A stretch of DNA of 64,000 nucleotides, from positions 1,118,501 to 1,182,500 of the forward strand of contig OX235265.1 of NCBI GenBank assembly GCA_944472135.2, written 5' to 3'. Source of the stretch: Trichobilharzia regenti (lineage: Eukaryota > Platyhelminthes > Trematoda > Strigeidida > Schistosomatidae). The notes under the pieces were generated by a model that ran no database searches, was not told the DNA's origin, and worked only from the letters and a program-made list of their open reading frames with translations. The stretch's first letter is position 1; the number at the start of each line of letters is the position of its first letter. A program made the position numbers and the translations under genes. Below, in pieces: positions 53,891 through 64,000 of the stretch.

Positions 53891-55629
53891 TTTTATCGTA
53901 CATGTTTATTTATTTTTCTTCGACGGGGTAGATGTTATATAGGCCTTTCTTTCTAAAACTACTATATTGATCTTTACTGCGCAGTGCTGTTTGTATTCCC
54001 CCTCCCTTACTTAAGACCTCGGACCCGTATTGGCCGTTGACTTTTTCAACTTTTGTGTCTCTCAAGGCCACTTATAAGGTATATACATATGCAATTGTTG
54101 TCAACTCTTTTCACTATTGATTCGAGAGAGTAAAAGCTCTCTACGTCAACAGTCTGTCTTCTTGCACCACGGGTACGGTGGCAAAGTATCGTGGGCTTTG
54201 TTACTGCTAATAATGGTTAGAACAGTAGACTCTTGAATCGATTAAGCAGGAAGTTTGTTACAGCAAACTACCAAGTGTAGTGATGGACACAACAAAGACA
54301 ATGAAGAGAACTGAGTGAAATTGAGGCACACTTCTTCAACATTATGTTCCATACAGAGCTTAAGGAAATAACAATAATAACATCTGTAATTCCAGCCTAT
54401 TGTTAGAAATCATCTACCAAGGTGGTTGCTATAGTTTAACTTCACCAGAAAGTGAACTTTTAAGACAAATCCACAAGAAGAGAATGAAGGCAGCTGTTCC
54501 AAGGAAATGTAAAAGTCGACAAATCAGATCAATATGGGTATTCACGGACAGTGAAGCTGTCGCACGAACACATGCACACACACACACAACTTCAGAAACA
54601 AAGTGAGCATTGTGTTTCTAACAGATGCGAACCCACAAAAAGACGATGATAAAATATCAATATACTACATATAATTTGTAGACTTCTTGACTTCAATTTC
54701 TATTCAAACTCACTTAGTCAGAACAATCTTCTCATGCGTTGGTGGCAATGAATCACACTAATTATTGTGAGACGAATGAATACACTGACGAATTGTTCAG
54801 GCTAAAGTAAGTGGGGCAGGATTGAAAGGTCTAGCGCAGTATCGTGATAAAGTTTCTAAAAATCAACGCCATACACACAAACAGACACGTTACTAGAATG
54901 ATTCAAAGTCACTGACTAATTGGTTTCATCATAGGACGATTATGAACTATATCAGCAATTGTCCCCAGCCTCCATGCCAACGTCGCCAACCAATCAGTCA
55001 GGAAGTCTACACCTCCCTACGTGGCAGCTGACTTAAACTAACTGTTATGTATTTCATTAACTGATGAAGCCATGTTTCCGTTTGACCACCACTAGTCTTC
55101 TCTTTTCCTACATGATCCATCCTATTTCAGTCAGCTAACATTGCAAGTCAAGGAAGATGGTCGATGGCTTAGGGTGCATGCGCGAAACATGTCCTTCTCA
55201 ATCTTGTCGACTTATTTTCCCTCCTATCTGCCTAGCACTAGACTAATGCCTCACCTCAGTATTATTCAACCTATTATACGACATAACACGGAATGTAGAT
55301 AGAACGCACATACCTACGATCAAAGACAGCTAGCCAGGTCTTCCACTTTCAGTGGCCATGTCTAACAGCCACACAGAGCCAAAACAAAAGTTCAGCAACT
55401 AAGTAAATAAATTCAGGTGGTTGTATCAGCTCTGTGAATTGACTATGATCGATAAATCCTGTCTAAAACGTCATCATTAAGTCATACTGTATGAATGCAA
55501 CCTTGTACAATAGTTCTCAAATTCCAAAACATTCTTCAAAGTAAGCTTCTTCACAAATCAAAATATAGAATGCAATATCACTGAAAAACAGAGGTCCACA
55601 TTATTAATCTGTTGGAAAACAGTAGACTG
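53891..55629. other. Largely unassigned; possible LTR-like block
   Basis: 53990-54200 has a TATA-like TTATAAGGTATATAC and a following GGTACGGTGGCAAAG that could be an LTR and primer-site remnant, but ends and TSD are not defined. ORF 54400-54606 has no motif and ends in an ACAC run. The remainder, to 55630, shows nothing recognisable. Confidence 0.35.
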
Positions 55630-56830
55630 GATGCAAAATGTAGATATTATAGTAGCTGGCCCGAAAATTCGAACAGGCCGCCAAGGTCACAACTAAATGG
55701 CTTCTTATCAGAAATCAGCCAATGGTCCAAGGAAAACGGTCTCACCTTAAACCCCTCCAAATGCCAAACAGTCAATCAATTTCACCTTTAGGCACAAATC
55801 TGACTGACCTAAACAAACTGGTTAGCACTCACGAGGTGTGCAACATAGATGGCAATGAAATAGAAACCAAGTCGGAAATTTAAAATACCTAGGCATCATT
55901 CTATCTTCTGATCTTTCCTGGTCGTCTCATATCTTGACGATTTCTAAGAAAATATTCCGTCCTACCAACTTCTACATCAAGAAGTTAAGACATTCTGGTG
56001 TAACCCAACCCTTACTCCTACAATTTGTTAACTCCCGTATTCTGCCTATTACTCTCTATTGTTCCCCCTTAGTCTTTCCTGGGCTACTGAGGAAAGACTA
56101 TACCTTATTACGCAGGATGTTAAAGGTTGTCAGCAGAGTAAGCAGGGTGCCACTTAACCAGCTGGTTAATATTCTGGTTGACAGGCAATTGAACTCATGT
56201 GAAAAATGGGCAAAATCCATTCTATTTGACTCACACCACCCTCTTCATTCACAACTCTCCCCTTATATCTCCTCAGGCAGAACCAGAAGCCTATATAGTA
56301 AGTACAAAAACTCATCCATACCCTACCTAGCTCGTGTTCTGTGTGATAAAGAAAGCATTAGGCGTGAAACCTTTAACTTATTAAATAGTCAGTAGAACAA
56401 TGGATCTCGTCTTTCCAACTCACATCATTCACAGGTACAACGTTTTCTCTCTACCATTTCTTTTTCTGTATTTATTTTTGTTATGTGCTGTTTTGTTTCT
56501 CTCTTCCTTACAAACTCTACTTAAAACATTCTTGTTCGTTCTTTCACACTCTGTATATCTCGACCATTTTGCTATCGCTTATGCCAGTAAATATGCTAGT
56601 AGTATATAATTTTCTAACACCTTTAAACACTCTGTTTAAAATTTTGGCTTTGCTACCGACATGCTAATATGTTGTTGTCAAAACTGACTGAGATAACTTT
56701 AATCTATGTGGAACTTTATTTATTGTTAATGTACTAACTGGATGCAATATTGTAGTGAAATGCTGAGAATTCCATTCTGTATCACAAGTACTGATTTGGA
56801 ATAAAGCTATTATCTTATCTTATCTTAAAA
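55630..56830 (+). pseudogene. CR1-like LINE, RT C-part to 3' end
   Basis: Frames: GFLSEISQWSKENGLTLNPS, KYLGIILSSDLSWSSH (with a frameshift), then the 153-codon frame 55934-56395 with KKLRHSGVTQPLLLQFVNSR, LPITLYCSPLVFPGLLRK, SPYISSGRTRSLYSKYKNSS and ARVLCDKESIRRE, then stop. A 3' UTR and the terminus GGAATAAAGCTATTATC(TTATC)n follow at 56826. It has the longest intact C-terminal frame of this LINE family in the window and gives a good reference for the others. Confidence 0.9.
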
Positions 56831-57289
56831 AAAATCTGACAATACTTAATAATCCTCACACGTGACCTCTCAAGGAATGAACTCAATGAAACCCTTCTTA
56901 AACTCAATTACATCCCGACGAATTTGACAGCTGAATATAGTTTGCAGTTAATGCGAAAAAACGCACTGATATTTAACTGAAAGGCACTCAGTCATAGTTT
57001 GGTTTCCAATACCTAGCTTCAAAAGAACCGTCTACCTTGATAAGCCTTCTAGTTTCAGCCGTTGAGAACCAGATTCGAGTCCATCTCCTTATACTTCAGA
57101 CGGCCTTCATATAATACGTGTACGTCAGCCTGATAAATGAAAGGTTCGTTCCTGGTAAGTAAGCACAAACAACTTCTCCACCATCGGAGATAGACTGTTT
57201 TAAGCTGAATGAACATAATCAATACGAAAACAATTAGGATGTAATCAGCTCTAATACAATAAAAATATAAAATAATGACGCCCTCTTCA
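56831..57289. other. No recognised feature
   Basis: About 460 bp of unassigned DNA between the LINE tail and a PLE relic. Confidence 0.45.
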
Positions 57290-57436
57290 AAGTAATCTAT
57301 AAAATGAAGAACAACTTGCCAAAGGCAATACGTCTCCGTCTTCTTTAAATTTCAGAAGCCCTAGCCATTCAGTTGGAAGAACCAGAACTAGGCACACAGA
57401 AGAAAATTATTCAACCACTTCTACTATCATGGTAAT
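57290..57436 (+). pseudogene. PLE C-terminal fragment
   Basis: Reads ALFKVIYKMKNNLPKAIRLR, then a stop, ISEALAIQLEEPELGTQKK and IIQPLLLSW, the same lineage as the 42440 copy. Followed by a T-rich UTR piece to about 57575. Confidence 0.8.
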
Positions 57437-57575
57437 AACCGCGTTGATTTGACTTAATTTTTGTTTGTATGCTTGATTTTTCTAACTACTTAAAACTCTT
57501 GAGTAATTCCGTAAGTTATTTTGTTTCCATGTGCATCCTGAGCGCAACTCTTTCAACAAACTATTTATGTTATAT

Positions 57576-57725
57576 TTATACGATCTCCTCCATGTCACCC
57601 TTGGACATCCCACTCGCTGCTTCCCTTTCGGGTTCCACTCGAGCAATGACCTGACACGCACGCGATGTCACCCAGCAGTCTCCTCAGTGAGTGTCCGATC
57701 CATCTCCACTTTCTTTGCTAGTACG
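57576..57725 (-). pseudogene. RTE LINE tail fragment
   Basis: Plus strand CGATCTCCTCCATGTCACCC, TTCGGGTTCCACTCGAGC and CAGTCTCCTCAGTGAGTGTC are the complement of the conserved RTE C-terminus (TLRxPSSD...ARVEPE). It has no 3' terminus and is inserted in the PLE UTR. Confidence 0.7.
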
Positions 57726-57879
57726 AATTGACTACATTTCAAAGATTATTCAAGGCTTGTCTGATTCTAGTCACACACTGTATGCCTAGGAGTCCCTGCA
57801 GAATCAAGCCATCCAGCAACTATCAGTGATCAATATCACTACGTTGGCGGAACGTTTAGAACTCCAGCTAACGAAAACT

Positions 57880-58350
57880 TTAATCAATATACTCCGCCCA
57901 GTTTCTTTTACTCAGTTTGTTTAAAGCTGACAAAATATGACTTCTAATAGCACTGTTTACGCTAGCGGGAATTTAAAACATTTACAACCCTGCTCATTCA
58001 CAAGTTTCTGCTTAGTGTGAGACAAAACATGCATTATCCTCGATAGATGACAGCTTATCCCACTGTTCATGAGATGATCGTTCTTCAGTGCTATCCCTTC
58101 TTCAAAAGACGTACTCCTGAATCTTTTATAACTGAGATTCATCATAATTACGTCGTGTATTTCTCAAAGGAGACAAAGAAGAGGTATCCTCATAATGGAT
58201 TGGTTCGTGCATCAGGTGAGATAGCCCTGTTTCGTCACACTACGCCATCTATTGACAATCAAATCTTTTATTTGAAGATCCTGGAAGACTAAGAGAAAAT
58301 ATCATAAAATAAGCTTCTCTGAAAATTCTGTACATTCTATAAGCACTGTT
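57880..58350 (+). other. Unidentified conserved cassette, copy 2
   Basis: The plus-strand frame 58047-58292 reads TAYPTVHEMIVLQCYPFFKR, RTPESFITEIHHNYVVYFSK and NGLVRASGEIALF. The same frame is found at 44866-45027 continued at 46291-46420 (HEMTVTEWYPWLNKCTPEHF; KKTKKRYPNRLVRASGEIEL). Both are followed by a worn LINE-like end (CTGAAAATTC..TATAA..) and then PLE thumb sequence. I do not recognise the protein. It may be a retrocopied gene piece or an upstream PLE segment. Confidence 0.5.
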
Positions 58351-58364
58351 CAAAATGAAGGTTT

Positions 58365-58860
58365 AATTGTCAAACAAATCACAGAGGGAAAGAAGCCTAT
58401 CTTACCTTGTTTTTAAATGTGAAAATGCTACAGCAAAAATCAACGGGGGATTTAATACGTCACTAGCCAGAGCCTATCCTGCAGCTTAGCTGGTCCTAGT
58501 CTATCGGATAACACGCTCTTCTTGAATGCAATCAAAAGTCAACAGATATCCCACTCATATGAACTCCAACTGTGTATACAAATTTAAGTGTATCCGCAGG
58601 AGAACAGAAGGAAGGGCACACCAAAAAGCCTAGGTCTGAAAGGCACCAATATTTAAAATAGTACTATTACTAGGCGCCTCCTTGATAGGGAACACGAGGT
58701 GGAAATCTCAAAATCCTTTAAAATAATCAATAGACTAAAAAGCTCAGTTCTCCTCAGGTTTGATGAAGCACTTGGGACGCAATTTACGCGTTCAGAAAGA
58801 AGCGGTGCATTATATAAACATTGTTTAGAATAAAGCTATTATTATTATTATTATTAAAAA
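58365..58860 (+). pseudogene. PLE thumb and endonuclease, heavily decayed
   Basis: Pieces in order across frames: GLIVKQITEGKKPIL, TSLARAYPAA-like TSQSLSCSLAG, TPTVYTNLSVSAGEQKEGH in the antisense-like frame of the endonuclease, SLGLKGTNI, RRLLDREHEVEISKSFKIIN and LLRFDEAL. It follows the 50063 frame collinearly. Ends with a LINE-like GAATAAAGCTATTATT at 58830-58855. Confidence 0.75.
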
Positions 58861-58916
58861 GTCATTGTGTTAAAACCACTTATTTGTCAATTACTACGAA
58901 TTTGACTAGATTACTT

Positions 58917-58982
58917 TTTTTTATTACAGCTTGATTCCACAATGTATTTTTGGTACAAGTATGGAATTTTCAGCATGTTGGA
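58917..58982 (-). mobile_element. SINE family B, 3' end only
   Basis: Plus strand TTATTACAGCTTGATTCCAC and GTACAAGTATGGAATTTTCA, the tail of family B. The tRNA head is missing. Confidence 0.7.
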
Positions 58983-59555
58983 TTATTCGACTCAAAATTG
59001 AAGAAGGGTGATCACCGCTGATGATGAACAATTAGGATTCAGAAAAACACAGCGATATGAATCGAATCCTTGGCAAAAAAAATGCCGACAAAACGGTTAC
59101 TGGTGTGTAATACCATTTACATAGTTGAACAAACTCGTTATAGATACCTAGAAGTTTACATGAATTATGCTTTTAAGTTTTACTCATCAGGTCCCCGGTA
59201 ATAAGCTATGAGCTATGCTCATTCAATATACAGGAGTTATTGATACTGCACACAATTACTCAGGTTGAAGTAAATGGATCAGGCCAGATTAGAACTTAGC
59301 ACCGATTGACTGAAAGTCTAATAATACTCAAGTCAATGTGACACAATTTTACGCTGACTACCAACTAATTCAATAGTAGATTCTGCTGAAATCGTAAGCT
59401 TAATAGTCAATCTTATGTCTAAAAGTTCATTTCTAGGATTATTCAAAAATATTCCTCGTCAATTATTATAAAAGTTATGACTTAATCGACTTAAAACAGC
59501 ACATACAATCACTTTCACCTCAAAAATACGTGGTCACTGAATTTCATTATTATTA
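58983..59555. other. No recognised feature
   Basis: About 570 bp without recognisable motif. Confidence 0.4.
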
Positions 59556-59559
59556 TCAT

Positions 59560-59875
59560 TGTTTCCTTAGGTTCCGAGTGGAACATAGGACTGGCTTCAA
59601 CAGCACATCTCCACTTTGTTCTATTTTCTGCTGTCCTGTTTAGCTGGTCCTACAATTGCCCATAACCTCTCAAGCATTCCTCGTCATACGATCTGCTCTA
59701 TGTCACTCTTGAAACGACGCGCAACTCCTCATTTCCTATTCGGGTTCCACTTGGGCGATGTCAGTCGACTGTCTCCTCACCGTGTGCCCAATCAACCTCC
59801 TTTTTCTCCTACATATCTTCTGAGTGATAGGTTCTTGGTTAGTGATCACTGTATACCTCCTCAGGTGAATTAAAG
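59560..59875 (-). pseudogene. RTE LINE 3' end
   Basis: The minus strand ends in GTTCCACTCGGAACCTAAGG then an AATAATAA-type tail (plus strand ATTATTATTATCATTGTTTC). Upstream, the plus-strand words TTCCTATTCGGGTTCCACTT and ACTGTCTCCTCACCGTGTGC are the complement of the RTE C-terminus. Confidence 0.75.
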
Positions 59876-60429
59876 TCAGACCTACCAAAAGTTTCATTAA
59901 TGGTTGCTCAAACAAACCTTCAGTATATTACAGATATCTGAATACATGAGGAACTCAGAAAGATGCTTTCTTCTTCTAAAGAGTAAAACAAAATCACTCT
60001 CTTATCACTTACACCTTTGTATGGTTATTTGAAGTAAATAGGTCTAGAACAGATGCTTTGTGTGCCATGCTGAAAAAACTTCTTCACTGCCTGGACTCAT
60101 CGTGTGCGGCTGATAACTAAGATGAAGCAGGACCCGACCGGACATGGGATCAATAGGCTGAAAGTCAAGTTTCCTAGCCAAAGTATCGTTTTTCTTGTAT
60201 ACTTCTATAACGTAAACTAACCAGAAGAGAATATGACTAACTAGTGAAATGAAATGAAATTACTTTCACATTTCAGAAAGGAGATTTTTGATGACAACTG
60301 ATCTGTTCTACTGATCCATGGTTGCATTACATCAATGATTGTATATTCATCAAATGCTTCACAACTTTCATCAAGGTTCACTTACTGGCTAAATCATTCT
60401 AGACTTGCAGAATAAATTAAAATCAAACA
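59876..60429. other. No recognised feature
   Basis: About 550 bp of unassigned AT-rich DNA. Confidence 0.4.
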
Positions 60430-60545
60430 GCGATGGTTTGTGCAGAATAAGATGCTACCACCATTACTTTTTATTGTTCATTGGCTTCTCATCATCTGTG
60501 TACAACCTAAACACAAATTAATTACACTTACGTATAGCAAAAGAT

Positions 60546-60955
60546 TCAGATTTTCAACACCAATGTGAAGTCTGTCCCTCTATATGGGTCAGAAACTTAC
60601 ACACTGTGTGTCACGAAATGGATTTCCAACAGACTACTGAAGATTTCTATCAACAGCTGCCTTAGCTGACTCCATAATGAACATGTAGAAAAAAACAGAG
60701 TGGGTATACACTGAGATCTTTGAATGACATTGCGCGTAATGCAGGCCATAGCTCAGCTGGAATCCAAATGGGAAGCGATGAGTGGGTCATCGGTGCAAGA
60801 GTGACATGGAGGAGATCGTTTGACGATGAGTAAGAGGAGATGAAAGATTATGGGCAATTGTGGAGCCAGATGAAGAGGACATCAGAAAATGGGACAAAGA
60901 GAAGATGTGTTGTTGAAGCCAGCCCTACATCCCACTCGAAACCCAAGTGGATAAT
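60546..60955 (+). pseudogene. RTE LINE C-terminus and 3' end (first insert)
   Basis: Plus strand IFNTNVKSVPLYGSETYTLC, then FQQTTEDFYQQLP-type text in broken frames, GAATCCAAATGGGAAGCG, and the terminus CCCACTCGAAACCCAAGTGG with ATAATA. The bases around both ends (GTATAGCAAAAG / ATATACAGAACAA) suggest a short, worn TSD. Confidence 0.75.
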
Positions 60956-61012
60956 AATATATACAGAACAATTTTAACATATCTGAAAATGTTACATATA
61001 CAAAATGTTACG

Positions 61013-61332
61013 GGATCTCTGGGAGCGAACCAATCAGGAACCGATTGTGAAACAAATAGGCAGGAAGAAATGGAGATGGATTGGCCATACGCTGAGGAAA
61101 CCATCAAGTGACATCACTAGACAAGCCATTGCTCGAGTGGAACCCGAAAGGGAGGCGGCGAGTTGGTCGTCAGTGCAAGAATGACTTGGAGGAGGTCATG
61201 CGAGGAGGAGATGAAAGCATGTGAACAGACCTGGAGCAGGGTGAAAAAGTTGTCAGAAAACCGAAGGCAATGGAGGTACGCAGCTGAAGCCCTATGTTCC
61301 TCTAGGAACTAAAGGATACAATAATAATAATA
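61013..61332 (+). pseudogene. RTE LINE C-terminus and 3' end (second insert)
   Basis: Plus strand [40 protein letters not shown], then (frameshift) EALCSSRN and the terminus GTTCCTCTAGGAACTAAAGG with AATAATAAT. Very similar to 27540-27926. A shared recent source is likely. Confidence 0.85.
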
Positions 61333-61599
61333 ATCGGTTAATGATAGAAGATTTCAAACTTAATAAATAATGCTCAGAAATTACACTTATATGGCTTCAC
61401 ATTTATCTTAAAATTCGCCTCAAGACACGCCATTATTTCGACATAAAATGGTATCGTATTCTCTTTCTCGCCAAATTAAAGTGTATAAAATCGATATTAT
61501 TGATTTCTGCAGCATTATCATTAAGTAGCAATAATATTAACGACATGCATAAAACAACAAGCACCAATCAATGGGTGACATTTGAAGGAAGACTCACAC

Positions 61600-62060
61600 A
61601 CACCTATTTCACTTATCTAAGCGGCACCGTTTGAACTACAGGTGACAGGATGGATGAGGCAATCTCCTGCATTCAGAATTGAAAAAAATAATTAATAAAA
61701 TTTGGATTTCTAACACTAATTTCAAGACAATTTTCCCATATCGTTTAGAGACTTGACCTGTTGTCAAAAGACGTTTATCGACAACTGCATTCATTCCCTG
61801 GCTCCATATTGAATATTAGATGATTCGGCCAGAAAGGATTAACAATAAGGATGACTTAAACAACGAAGAACCTTTTAAACAAGGGTAAATATCGTAAACT
61901 CGGGTGGAGGACGACGGCCTAATGATAAGATCGTCTGAGATAAGAGCTTATATGCGATTATACAGCCATATGAAGACGACTTCAGAAAACAGGATCCAAA
62001 TAGCGATGCACTGTTGAAATTCTATGCTCCACTAGGAACCCAAGGGATCAACAATATAAT
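61600..62060 (+). pseudogene. RTE LINE C-terminus and 3' end, old
   Basis: Plus-strand relics TTCACTTATCTAAGCGGCAC (FTYLSG), AAAATTTGGATTTCTAACAC and the terminus GCTCCACTAGGAACCCAAGG followed by AATATAATATAATAATACATACAT. Frames are broken. Confidence 0.7.
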
Positions 62061-63672
62061 ATAATAATACATACATACATACTGCATGTAAGTATATGCA
62101 AAATTAACAACAATAATAATTTTAAAACAAATGTATTCCTCATTATATTATCTGTAATAGTCGAAGTGTATTAATATAGATAATCAATAATAGTAGTAAT
62201 AATAATAGTACTCAAAGAACTGACTGAGAAAACAGAAAAAAAACGCTGAAATGTAAAGCAGAGAATTTATTCTCCATGGAATTTACTCAAAATAAAAATG
62301 AGAAGTCATACAAGAATATATACGCGTGTAACAAGCAAGTAGTTTCTCCCTCTCCCTCTCTCGCTCTCTTTGTGTCGCTGTTTAACATGATTGATCTCCC
62401 AAACTACTCACATATCGATCAATCAATCAACCAATTAATCAATAAGTAGTATGTGTGGATGTATGTATGCGTGTAATTTATGCGCTAATAGCAAACCAAT
62501 ATTGGGTTTCATCCGTGTACCGTTTTTATGTAAGTCATCATAATTTCAGTGACAGCAACACATTAAAGGTCAATGAGCATAGAAAAATGAGCGTAATAAT
62601 GAAAAGGACAATATCGATCGATCCAGAGTCAAAATGATACAATCAGCCGTACAGAGCATAAATTCAGCTACATCACACATAAATACGTACATACAAACAT
62701 ACATACATGGAAAAAAAAGTTTGATGACATAATTGTTAAGAAATGAAAACTTGTATATATGTGTGTATGTGTGTGCGTGCACATGAGAAACTAACTGAGA
62801 GAACAGCAGTGTGAAACGCGCTGTAGAGTATAGAAAACTGTTCGATTGAGATCATCTTGAGGATGATGATGGTGTTGATGACGATGCAGACGAGTAGGAG
62901 AGGCGTTTGCATTCCCCTCCTCCTCCGTATAAATGTATTCACAAAGAGCATGAATAAAATGACCAAAAATGTAAAATCAATAACGCACACACACACACAT
63001 ACAGAAAAGATTTTCAACACGGATGATGAGTACAACTGTGGTGAGATAAGAACAAAGAAGCACACACAAAAAAATAACACAAGATCTATCCTGTCTCTCT
63101 CAACGGAATAACATATATCTAACGCATAGTCATATAGATATAGCTATATCACATTAGCATCTAAGGTTGGAGAGATTCAATTTGTCTTTGTAAATTGTCG
63201 CCTGTCTTAAAATGTTTAGTTGGAAAAATCGATCAAAATAAAGACTACAATAGTATTAGTAATAATATCAATGACAATCGTAACTATAATAGTGATAATT
63301 AAAATAAATTACGGTAGGTGGGGGATGGCCTGGGAGTTAGTTATCCATATGAAAGTTAATGCGGAGAGAAACATCAATGTGAGTCAAATAAGCCAGTGAA
63401 TTACGTAACGATTATTGATTGAATAATACGTTGGACACCATCAAAAATATGTACATAAAAGATATAAGACAGAATAAAAGAGAGATAATGTACTCACTCA
63501 TACTATGCTGTATCCTAGTGGCTCTCCCCTCCCCACACTGTAAAATATCCCATTTGATGATAAACATTGTGCTGAAATTTTTATGTAGACATTAGAGGAA
63601 CATATTGTTCAAAAAATTAAAAATAATGACGAAGACAGAGAGAGACAGACAGATAGATAGAGAGCATGACAG
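62061..63672 (-). other. Transposon-poor 3' flank of the kinase regulatory gene
   Basis: AT-rich DNA with AATAAT, CATACATA and CACACA short repeats (62085, 62690, 62985) and a CTCTCT run (62345). It holds no recognised mobile element, unlike the rest of the window. It should contain the 3' UTR of the minus-strand gene at 63673, but I could not fix a polyadenylation site. ORFs on both strands here are low complexity. Confidence 0.5.
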
Positions 63673-64000
63673 TTAACGTCTCAATTCTGGTACTTTATCC
63701 AAACTGCCGAAGATATTCTTTAATTTCGCTTCATAATCATCAATATTCCTTCTGAGTATATCTAAACACGGTCCAAGTAAGCGTTCAAAACTTCCAACAT
63801 CTAGAACAGCTAGTTTAGTACGACAGTCAGCATATGCAGAAGCAGCACGTGGATGACTTGTCAACAGGGCAAGTTCACCGAAATAACCACCCTTTTCAAT
63901 GACAGCCACTTCCTTCTCTTCAGTTTCTCCTGTTCTTTTCATTTTAATACGTACTTTACCCTCTTCAACAAAGAACATTTCATCTCCAGGATCACCTTGT
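63673..64000 (-). CDS. PRKAR2: cAMP-dependent protein kinase type II regulatory subunit, terminal exon (partial)
   Basis: The open frame enters from the window edge ([17 protein letters not shown]...) and ends at TAA 63673-63675, about 108 codons. It is the second cyclic-nucleotide-binding domain. The phosphate-binding cassette [19 protein letters not shown] holds the glutamate that contacts the ribose and the arginine that contacts the phosphate of cAMP, and [16 protein letters not shown] is the C-helix lid. The subunit keeps the kinase catalytic subunit inactive until cAMP binds. The motif [17 protein letters not shown] and the ASAYA ending of the cassette are more like type II than type I subunits. 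The real exon start lies beyond the window, so the internal ATG at 63976-63978 is not the start codon. No break or odd residue is seen. It is the only clear host gene here. Confidence 0.95.
   Translation of the reverse strand, partial: QGDPGDEMFFVEEGKVRIKMKRTGETEEKEVAVIEKGGYFGELALLTSHPRAASAYADCRTKLAVLDVGSFERLLGPCLDILRRNIDDYEAKLKNIFGSLDKVPELRR

Larger units (their letters stand above)
60430..61415 (-). repeat. PLE family 1 terminal repeat, split by two RTE inserts
   Basis: Three pieces in register with 49605-49970: 60430-60545 (GGTTTGTGCAGAATAAGATG; a damaged ribozyme block ATGATGA, GAAGCCAAT, GAAC), 60956-61012 (TTTTAACATATCTGAAAATG) and 61333-61415 (AATGCTCAGAAATTACACTT). Joining them gives the normal repeat order, so both RTE fragments inserted later. 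Confidence 0.75.

Noticed and set aside
62736..63111. Overlapping ORFs on both strands with Cys/Val and Thr/His runs
   Set aside because: They translate CA/GT and CATA simple repeats. No start context or motif.
1..64000. CRISPR arrays, operons, rRNA genes or bacterial features
   Set aside because: No regularly spaced repeats, no Shine-Dalgarno-led ORF clusters and no rRNA motifs. The content is clearly metazoan.

Overview
The window looks like repeat-rich, AT-rich intergenic DNA of a schistosome blood fluke (genus Schistosoma or a close relative). The evidence is several copies of the Sm-alpha type hammerhead-ribozyme SINE, many Penelope-like elements (PLEs) with GIY-YIG endonucleases, RTE-clade (SR2/Perere-3-like) and CR1/jockey-like LINEs, and several tRNA-derived SINE families. 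This assignment rests on recognition, not on a database search. The only host gene I can support is at the right edge (63673-64000, minus strand): the terminal coding exon of the type II regulatory subunit of cAMP-dependent protein kinase, with a complete second cAMP-binding pocket.

Layout. 0-6 kb: a 5'-truncated PLE between inverted arms with an Sm-alpha copy inside, a PLE reverse transcriptase (RT) relic, and SINEs. 6.2-9.1 kb: a CR1-like LINE in which a TAAC array of about 0.9 kb has grown inside the last codons of the ORF. 9.1-17 kb: SINEs with clean target-site duplications, a PLE terminal-repeat foldback, a 444-bp mobile repeat, a near-perfect 230-bp-arm hairpin and RTE copies. 17-25 kb: a second PLE family, tRNA-like SINEs and another hairpin. 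25-37 kb: RTE and CR1-like LINEs nested in each other and in SINEs. 37-48 kb: several PLE copies, two Sm-alpha inserts, a second copy of the 444-bp repeat and a three-level nest (PLE containing a SINE foldback containing a 5'-inverted LINE). 49-51 kb: a relic LTR-element integrase and the longest PLE reading frame (407 codons), whose terminal repeat carries a hammerhead-like motif. 52-62 kb: more LINE, PLE, RTE and SINE relics. 62-64 kb: the transposon-poor 3' flank of the kinase gene and its exon.

How the parts fit. The SINEs appear to borrow LINE 3' ends. Family A ends like the RTE elements and family B ends like the CR1-like elements, which suggests mobilisation in trans. Hammerhead ribozyme motifs recur in three unrelated settings: Sm-alpha, a second tRNA-headed SINE family called C here, and the terminal repeats of one PLE family. 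The hammerhead-bearing SINEs are repeatedly found as head-to-head foldbacks. Nearly every copy is decayed. Family names A, B, C and D and PLE family numbers are local labels used only in this annotation.
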